A DNA stretch of 64,000 nucleotides. Origin: Sphaerisporangium sp040649355. GTDB taxonomy: Bacteria; Actinomycetota; Actinomycetes; Streptosporangiales; Streptosporangiaceae. Under the pieces are notes generated by a model. The model made no database searches, had not been told where the DNA came from, and was given only the letters and a program-made list of their open reading frames with translations. The translations under genes and the position numbers were made by a program. Below are positions 58,591-64,000 of this stretch, in pieces. The stretch's first letter is position 1, and every line of letters starts with the position of its first letter. The stretch is taken from the NCBI RefSeq assembly GCF_043197795.1, contig NZ_JBICTU010000022.1:116029-180028 (forward strand). Reading direction: 5' to 3'.

Positions 58591-58620
58591 GAAGCCCCGG
58601 GGCGAGTGCCCCGGGGCTTC
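58591..58620 (+). terminator. Attenuator hairpin
   Basis: GAAGCCCCGGGGC (58591-58603) pairs perfectly with GCCCCGGGGCTTC (58608-58620), loop GAGT. It sits between the Thr leader peptide and the synthetase gene and would end transcription unless a stalled ribosome changes the folding. GCCCCGGGGC is itself self-complementary, so alternative pairings are possible. Confidence 0.75.
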
Positions 58621-58661
58621 GCCGTCTGGTCACTCGCCTCACCATCCGCGAGGAGACCACG

Positions 58662-59891
58662 ATGCACGATCACCGCAAGCTCGGCCGCGAGCTGGGTCTG
58701 TTCGACACCGACCCCCTGATCGGCGCTGGGCTGCCGTACTGGTTGCCCGCCGGTGCGACCGTACGGCACACCCTTGAGGAGTACATCCGCGGCGCCGAGC
58801 GCCGGGCGGGCTACCAGCATGTGTACTCGCCCGTTCTGGGCAAGCGGGAGCTGTACGAGATCTCCGGGCACTGGTCGCACTACAGCGACGACATGTTCCC
58901 CCCGATGGATCTCGGCGGCGAGCAGGTCGTGCTGCGGCCGAGCCTGTGCCCGCACCACGCGCTGATGTACCGCTCCCGTTCTCACAGCTACCGGGAGCTG
59001 CCCCTGCGGATGGCCGAGCTGGGAGGCATGTACCGCGCGGAGTTGTCAGGGGTGCTCGGCGGGCTGACCCGCGTACGGGCGATCCAGCTCAATGACGCGC
59101 ACATCTTCTGCACCCTGGACCAGGTGGCCGACGAGGCGCGGGCGGCGCTGGAGCTGATCCGCCGGGCGTACGGCGCTCTCGGCATCCGCCCGGCCCGCTA
59201 CCGGCTGTCCCTGCCGGGGCCGGGGGGCAAGTACGTCGCCGCCCCTGACATGTGGGAACGGGCCACCGCCCTGCTGACCGACGTCCTCGACCGTTCCGGT
59301 GTCGCCTACGAGGCCGCGGAAGGGGAGGCGGCGTTCTACGGCCCGAAGATCGACGTCCAGATCGCCGACAGCGCCGGCCGCGAGGCCACCCTGTCCACCG
59401 TGCAGGTCGACTTCCACCAGCCCGAGCGGTTCGATCTGCACTACATCGGCCAGGACGGCGCCAGACACCGGCCGGTCATGGTGCACCGCAGCATCATCGG
59501 CAGCGTGGAGAGGGCCGTCGCGCACCTCATCGAGCAGCACGGCGGCGCCTTCCCCGCCTGGCTCGCCCCCACCCAGCTGGTGGTCCTCCCGATCTCCGAG
59601 GCGGAGATGCCGCAGGCCGGCGGGCTCGTCCAGCGGTGCGCCGGCCGGGGACTGCGCGCGGAGATCGCCGGGCCGGAGCACGGCACCCTGGGCGCCCGCG
59701 TCCGGGCGGCCCGGCTCGTGCCGTACCAGGCGGTGATCGGCGCCAAGGAGGCCGCCGACGACCAGGTCGCCGTGCGTCTGCGTGACGGGCGCCGCCTGGA
59801 CGTCCTGCCCGCCTCCGAGGTCCTGGCCCGCATCGGCGCCCTCGTCGACGCTCACAGCACCGATCTGTGGGACACCGATACCCACGCGTAG
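58662..59891 (+). CDS. Editing-domain-less threonyl-tRNA synthetase (ThrS2-like)
   Basis: 409 residues against about 650 for a full ThrRS; TGS and editing domains are missing. Class II motifs: MFPPMDLGGEQVVLRPSLCPHH with zinc ligand Cys96, IQLNDAHIFC with His147, and MVHRSIIGSVER with the third His. A C-terminal anticodon-binding domain (about 305-400) is present. GGAG(ACC) precedes the ATG. It should still recognise threonine by zinc. The leader peptide and attenuator upstream would induce it when Thr-tRNA falls, for example when the main ThrRS is inhibited. Confidence 0.9.
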   Translation: MHDHRKLGRELGLFDTDPLIGAGLPYWLPAGATVRHTLEEYIRGAERRAGYQHVYSPVLGKRELYEISGHWSHYSDDMFPPMDLGGEQVVLRPSLCPHHALMYRSRSHSYRELPLRMAELGGMYRAELSGVLGGLTRVRAIQLNDAHIFCTLDQVADEARAALELIRRAYGALGIRPARYRLSLPGPGGKYVAAPDMWERATALLTDVLDRSGVAYEAAEGEAAFYGPKIDVQIADSAGREATLSTVQVDFHQPERFDLHYIGQDGARHRPVMVHRSIIGSVERAVAHLIEQHGGAFPAWLAPTQLVVLPISEAEMPQAGGLVQRCAGRGLRAEIAGPEHGTLGARVRAARLVPYQAVIGAKEAADDQVAVRLRDGRRLDVLPASEVLARIGALVDAHSTDLWDTDTHA

Positions 59892-60083
59892 AACCGGCCG
59901 GGCAGCACCTGGGTCCGGCGCCTCGTCCGGCGTGGTCACGGATGGGCAGGGGCCGAGCATGAACCGATGGCCACCTTCGGCTCCTCGCGCTGTGAGGCGG
60001 TGGTCGCTGCGGCCCGTGCCACGCTCGGTGACGCGGAAGCATGCGAGAGCATGGGATTCCCGCGTCGCCCGATCGGAGTGATC

Positions 60084-60725
60084 ATGTACGTCCCCCAGCA
60101 CTTCTCCGCGCCCGACCTCCCGTCCGTCCATGAGCTTCTCGACCGCTCGGGAGCCTCGGATCTGATCACCTGGACCCCTCGCGGGATCATGGCGACCTTG
60201 CTTCCGTTCGTGTTCGACCCGGCCGCCGGGGAGCAGGGCGCTCTGCTGGGGCACCTGGCCAGGAACAACGAGCAGTGGCGCCACGGCTCGGACGCCGAGG
60301 CCCTGGTCATCGTGCGGGGACCCGACGCGTACGTCACCCCGTCGTGGTACGCCGCCAAGCGTGAGCACGGGCGCGTCGTCCCGACCTGGAACTACGTCAC
60401 CGCGCACGTCTACGGCAGGCTCGTCACCCACGACGACCCCGACTGGACCGAGTCGCTCGTGAGGCGCCTCACCGGCAAGCACGAGTCGGCCCGGCCGGAG
60501 CCGTGGTCGGTGGACGACGCGCCCGAAGCCTTCATCAAGGGACAGCTACGCGCGATCGTCGGCGTGGAGGTCGTCATCACGCGGATCGAGGCGAAGTGGA
60601 AGCTCAGCCAGAACCGCGGCTCCGCCGACATCGACGGCGTCGCCACGGGACTGCTCGCCGGGACCGGGCAGGACCACCTGGTCGCGGAGGCCATGCGCGA
60701 GGCCGAGCGGCGAACCGCGGGCTGA
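60084..60725 (+). CDS. PaiB-like FMN-binding protein
   Basis: 213 residues from the ATG at 60084 (GGAG seven bases upstream), which gives the conserved start MYVPQHFSAPDLPSVHELLD. Features: LLPFVFDPAAGEQGALLGHLARNNEQW, PDAYVTPSWYAAKREHGRVVPTWNYVTAHVYG, and KLSQNR near the end. The family (FMN-binding split barrel) was named for a Bacillus regulator of protease genes; haem or flavin binding is reported for relatives. Function here is open. Confidence 0.9.
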   Translation: MYVPQHFSAPDLPSVHELLDRSGASDLITWTPRGIMATLLPFVFDPAAGEQGALLGHLARNNEQWRHGSDAEALVIVRGPDAYVTPSWYAAKREHGRVVPTWNYVTAHVYGRLVTHDDPDWTESLVRRLTGKHESARPEPWSVDDAPEAFIKGQLRAIVGVEVVITRIEAKWKLSQNRGSADIDGVATGLLAGTGQDHLVAEAMREAERRTAG

Positions 60726-60751
60726 GCACGACCGGGCCGTCACAAAGCTTG

Positions 60752-60783
60752 GGTACCTCCGGCCGCGGAGCGTCCGAGGTACC
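60752..60783. terminator. Inverted repeat between convergent genes
   Basis: GGTACCTC (60752-60759) and GAGGTACC (60776-60783) around 16 GC-rich bases. It may end both the PaiB-like and the pepN transcripts. Confidence 0.45.
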
Positions 60784-60784
60784 T

Positions 60785-63325
60785 CTACAAGGCGTCGCGC
60801 GCCTGGGTGCGGAGCGTGCGGGCCAGTTCGTCGCGGCCCTCCAGTACGAGCCGGCGCAGCCAGCCCGGCGGCTCGGCGCTCGCGAGGTAGTCGTCGGTGC
60901 GCGCGATGGTCTCCTGTGACACCACCCTCAACGGGTACGCCGCCCTCGCGAACGCCTGGGTGAACTCGCTCGGCCACCGGCCCACGACCGACTCAAGGAC
61001 CGCGAAGTACCTGTCGACATAGGGCACGAGCAGCTCGGCGTGGTCAGGCTCGCGGAAGCCGTCGAGGGTCGCGCCGAGGATCGCGGTGGACAGCTCGCCC
61101 GAGACGATCCGCCGCCACGCCTCGGCCTTGCCTTCCGGGGTTCCGATCGCCGCCCGGCAGGCCGCGGCGCTGCGCTGGCCGCCCGCGGTGGCGTCCCTGC
61201 CCAGCTCGGCGTCGATCTCGGCGTGACCTGCCCGGCCGTGGACGACCAGCCGCCGCAGCAGCGCCCATCGCAGGTCGGTGTCCACCGCCAGCCCCGGCAG
61301 CTCGGCCGACCCGTCGAGGTGCCCGGCCACCACCTCAAGGTGCTCGGGGGCGCCGGCGAGCGTGGCGAACGCCTGCACGTAGGCCAGTTGCCCCTCGCCG
61401 CCCGGCTCGGCGGCCTCGGCCAGGCCGAGCAGGCCGCCGGCGAGCGCGCGCAGGCAGCTCGCCCGCCCCGCCGGGTCGGTGTGCTGCCGGGCCGCCACAC
61501 GCGCCTGCTCCAGCAGTGTCCGCACGATCGAGGCGACGCGAATCGAGCCCACGCCGGACAGCACCAGCGAGACGTAGTCGCGGGCGGGCAGCTCGGCGTC
61601 GCGCACCATGTCCCAGGCGATCGTCCAGCACACCGCCTGCGCCAGCGGATCGGCGATCTCCCCGATCGCGGACACCATGGTGCGCAGCGAATGCGGGTCG
61701 AGCCGTACCTTGGCGTAGGTCAGGTCGTCGTCGTTGAGCAGCAGCAGATCGGGCCGCGTCTCACCGAGGAGCTCGCCGACCTCGGTGCGCTCGCCCGCGA
61801 TGTCCAGCTCGACGCGCCGCCGCCGCGCAAGGCCGGTCGGCCCCCGCTCGTACAACCCGATCGCGATGCGGTGCGAGCGCAGCGTCGGGTGGGCGGCGGG
61901 CGCGGACTGCAGTACGGCGAACGAGGTGAACCGTCCGTCCGCGTCGAGGTCGAACGCGGGGCGCAGCGTGTTCGGCCCCTCGGTCTCTAGCCACTCGCTC
62001 GACCAGCCGGCGAGGCTGCGGCCGGACTCCTCCTCCAGCGCCTTGAGCAGGTCGGCGAGGGTGGTGCTGCCCCAGGCGTGCCGCTGGAAGTACCGGCGCA
62101 GGCCCCCCATGAAGTCGTCGAAGCCGATCGCGGCTACCAGTTGCTTGAGCACCGAGGCGCCCTTCTGGTACGTGATCGCGTCGAAGTTCACCTCCATGGC
62201 CCTGATGTCGATGATGTCGGCGGCGATCGGATGGGTCGACGGCAACTGGTCCTGCCGGCAGGCGTGGGCCTTGTAGCTGTCGGCGAAGGTCGCCCATGCC
62301 CCGGTCCAGCGGGTGGAGGAGACCTGGGCGAGCGTCGCGGCGTAGGTGGCGAAGGACTCGTTCAGCCAGAGGTCGTCCCACCACCGCATGGTGACCAGGT
62401 CGCCGAACCACATGTGCGCCATCTCGTGCAGGATCGTGTTGGCCCTGCGCTCGTACACGGCGTCGGTGACCTTGGACCGGAAGACGTACTCCTCCTTGAA
62501 GGTCACGCAGCCGGGGTTCTCCATCGCGCCGAAGTTGGTCTCGGGCACGAACAGCTGGTCGTACTTGCCGAACGGGTACGGCAGCCGGAAGGCCCGCTGG
62601 TAGAAGTCGAGGCCTCTCCGGGTGACGTCGAAGATGGCCTCGGCGTCCAGATGCCCGGCGAGCGAGGCCCGGCAGAACACCCGCATGGGGATGCGCTGCC
62701 CGTCAGGCCCGAGGTACTCCCCCGCCACCCCGTGGTACGGCCCGGCGACCACCGCGCCGATGTAGGTCGGCAGCGGCGGCGTCGGGGGAAAGTGCCAGCG
62801 CCGCGCGTCGCCGAGCGGCTCGCACGCGGACTCGGCCGTGTTGGAGACGACCTCCCAGCCGACCGGCGCGACCACGGTGAACTGGAACGTCGCCTTGAGA
62901 TCGGGCTGGTCGAAGCAGGCGAACACGCGCTGCGCGTCGGCGGTGGCGAACTGGCTGTGCAGGTAGACCTCGCCGTCGACGGGATCGGTGAAGCGGTGCA
63001 GCCCCTGCCCGGTGTGCGAGTACGCGCAGTCGGCGGCCACCCGCAGCTCGTTCTCCCCGGCGAGGCGGGGCAGCGGGATCCGCCCGGTCTCCGGGTCGTA
63101 CAGCCCGGGGTCGATCGCGGTCCCGTTGAGGACCACCTCGCCCACCTCGGCGTCCACCAGGTCGCAGAACACCTCGGCCCCCGGCTCGGCGCAGCGGAAC
63201 CGCACCAGGGTGGTGGATCTGAACCGATCGGGACCCGTCGTCAGGTCGAGCTCGACCTCGTAGGAGTCGACCGTCAGCAGTCGCGTGCGCTCCAGCGCCT
63301 CATCGCGTGTCAGATTCCCAGCCAC
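60785..63325 (-). CDS. pepN: Aminopeptidase N
   Basis: 846 residues, full length for actinobacterial M1 aminopeptidases. GAMEN exopeptidase motif (NFGAMENPGCVTF), zinc site HEMAHMWFGDLVT...LWLNESFATY (HExxH-x18-E) and the ERAP1-like C-terminal helical domain (about 530-840). No signal peptide, so it acts in the cytoplasm on peptides with free N-termini. Confidence 0.95.
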   Translation of the reverse strand: MAGNLTRDEALERTRLLTVDSYEVELDLTTGPDRFRSTTLVRFRCAEPGAEVFCDLVDAEVGEVVLNGTAIDPGLYDPETGRIPLPRLAGENELRVAADCAYSHTGQGLHRFTDPVDGEVYLHSQFATADAQRVFACFDQPDLKATFQFTVVAPVGWEVVSNTAESACEPLGDARRWHFPPTPPLPTYIGAVVAGPYHGVAGEYLGPDGQRIPMRVFCRASLAGHLDAEAIFDVTRRGLDFYQRAFRLPYPFGKYDQLFVPETNFGAMENPGCVTFKEEYVFRSKVTDAVYERRANTILHEMAHMWFGDLVTMRWWDDLWLNESFATYAATLAQVSSTRWTGAWATFADSYKAHACRQDQLPSTHPIAADIIDIRAMEVNFDAITYQKGASVLKQLVAAIGFDDFMGGLRRYFQRHAWGSTTLADLLKALEEESGRSLAGWSSEWLETEGPNTLRPAFDLDADGRFTSFAVLQSAPAAHPTLRSHRIAIGLYERGPTGLARRRRVELDIAGERTEVGELLGETRPDLLLLNDDDLTYAKVRLDPHSLRTMVSAIGEIADPLAQAVCWTIAWDMVRDAELPARDYVSLVLSGVGSIRVASIVRTLLEQARVAARQHTDPAGRASCLRALAGGLLGLAEAAEPGGEGQLAYVQAFATLAGAPEHLEVVAGHLDGSAELPGLAVDTDLRWALLRRLVVHGRAGHAEIDAELGRDATAGGQRSAAACRAAIGTPEGKAEAWRRIVSGELSTAILGATLDGFREPDHAELLVPYVDRYFAVLESVVGRWPSEFTQAFARAAYPLRVVSQETIARTDDYLASAEPPGWLRRLVLEGRDELARTLRTQARDAL

Positions 63326-63400
63326 GCGGCCACCCTAGCCGCAGGCCGCTCGCCCCACCGCCCAGCCGGTCACGCCTCCCGGCGCCGGGGACCCATCCGG

Positions 63401-63811
63401 TCATCGGCCGGTGCTTCGGCGCCTGAGCGAGGCCGCGAGCCACGCGACAAGGCCGACTCCGCAGAAGGCGGCCGGGAACAACAACAGCGCGCCCACGGCC
63501 CACGGGCCGCTGTCGTCTGACGTCGCGGCGTCGAGGGTCCAGGACGCCCACATGACGCCCCCGATCACGAGCGTGCCGATGACGGGATGGCCACGCCACC
63601 CGGCGAAAGCGGCGAGGATCGCAAGGACGATGACCAGCCCGGCTATCTGCCACGCCTCGTAGGGACCGCTGACGCCGCCGTCCGGGCCGACGTCCCTTTC
63701 TCGGTGCCACCCGAGCCACGCGAGGTGGTTCACCAGGGTCGCCGCCGCCAGGAGCACCCCGATCGCGGCCCTCCCCAGAAGGCGATGCCCGCGCCGACCT
63801 CCGTCGCTCAT
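63401..63811 (-). CDS. Small four-helix membrane protein
   Basis: 136 residues from the ATG at 63811 (an upstream ATG at 63859 is in frame). Four membrane segments: AAIGVLLAAATLVNHLAWLG, WQIAGLVIVLAILAAFAGW, HPVIGTLVIGGVMWASWTL and AVGALLLFPAAFCGVGLVAW. No motif is known; probably a structural or regulatory membrane protein of unknown role. Confidence 0.6.
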   Translation of the reverse strand: MSDGGRRGHRLLGRAAIGVLLAAATLVNHLAWLGWHRERDVGPDGGVSGPYEAWQIAGLVIVLAILAAFAGWRGHPVIGTLVIGGVMWASWTLDAATSDDSGPWAVGALLLFPAAFCGVGLVAWLAASLRRRSTGR

Positions 63812-63859
63812 CACGGCTCGCTCTCTTCCGGCACCGGGGGATGAGGCCGTCAAGGTCAT

Positions 63860-64000
63860 CGGGAGAGACCGTCACGGCCTTGGTCGTCGAAGCATATAGA
63901 GGGTCGGGTCAGACATCCCTGGAGCTGGGCTGTCAAGCGGCAAAATCGTTCTGTCGGTGTGACCAGGCGGTTGCTTGGTCGTAGGGGGTGTGTGTTTTGA
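63860..64000. other. Window end, nothing assigned
   Basis: About 140 bp without a supported gene. The composition falls in A and T content near GGCAAAATCGTTCTGTC and GTGTGTGTTTTGA at the very end, which could be the border of another mobile element or a promoter, but too little is seen. Confidence 0.25.

Overview
The window is high-GC actinobacterial chromosome. Mycothiol synthase, a GlnR-type regulator, a PaiB-like FMN protein, an editing-less second threonyl-tRNA synthetase and a pSAM2-type integrative element all point to Actinomycetes, and gene content suggests the Streptosporangiales (a Nonomuraea/Streptosporangium-like organism); the genus is an inference, not something the sequence proves.

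Region 1 (1-17.7 kb) is core chromosome. A membrane-protein cluster of unknown function (1-6.2 kb) has HerA/TraG-like, Ig-fold-like and polytopic members. It is followed by a block that matches the order known around Mycobacterium tuberculosis Rv0814c-Rv0819: DUF1416 (sseC), rhodanese sulfurtransferase, DUF4395, thioredoxin, LmeA, GlnR and mshD. Here an ECF sigma factor and its zinc anti-sigma factor are placed between lmeA and thioredoxin, and a cysteine-rich leader peptide lies in the middle of the operon. A secreted 5'-nucleotidase, a Pit phosphate transporter with its DUF47 partner, and dCTP deaminase follow.

Region 2 (17.9-33.8 kb) is a tRNA-Gly(CCC) integration hot spot. A 12.9-kb actinomycete integrative and conjugative element (17890-30815) carries int, xis, a RepSA-like initiator, a TraB/FtsK translocase, a Pra-like activator, a KorSA-like GntR repressor with its operators, small element proteins, an XRE-TPR regulator and an AT-rich gene with two nuclease-like domains. 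An IS481-like insertion sequence (27826-29821, 15-bp target duplication) sits beside that cargo gene. Beyond the element two further copies of the tRNA 3' end, integrase 3' remnants, a VapBC pair, a VOC protein and degraded genes record older integrations.

Region 3 (33.9-47.6 kb) holds secreted and membrane proteins, an SGNH hydrolase, an F420/FMN-type PPOX enzyme, and a complete iron-siderophore uptake operon. An iron box separates that operon from a divergent AraC regulator. A GH16 beta-glucanase with ricin-B repeats and a multicopper oxidase follow.

Region 4 (47.6-58.5 kb) is a compact biosynthetic cluster. One minus-strand operon encodes an indigoidine-synthetase-type NRPS (A with inserted oxidase, T, TE), a 4-OT tautomerase, a serine acetyltransferase fused to an ATP-grasp ligase, a second ATP-grasp ligase, an MFS exporter and an adenine/cytosine-type methyltransferase. 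A cysteine-synthase-like PLP enzyme converges on it. The combination suggests a small peptide or amide that contains a beta-substituted alanine and/or an oxidised glutamine unit.

Region 5 (58.5-64 kb): next to the NRPS but divergent lies a Thr-codon leader peptide, a strong attenuator hairpin and a short, editing-domain-less threonyl-tRNA synthetase, which reads as a threonine attenuation circuit. A PaiB-like protein, aminopeptidase N and a small membrane protein finish the window.
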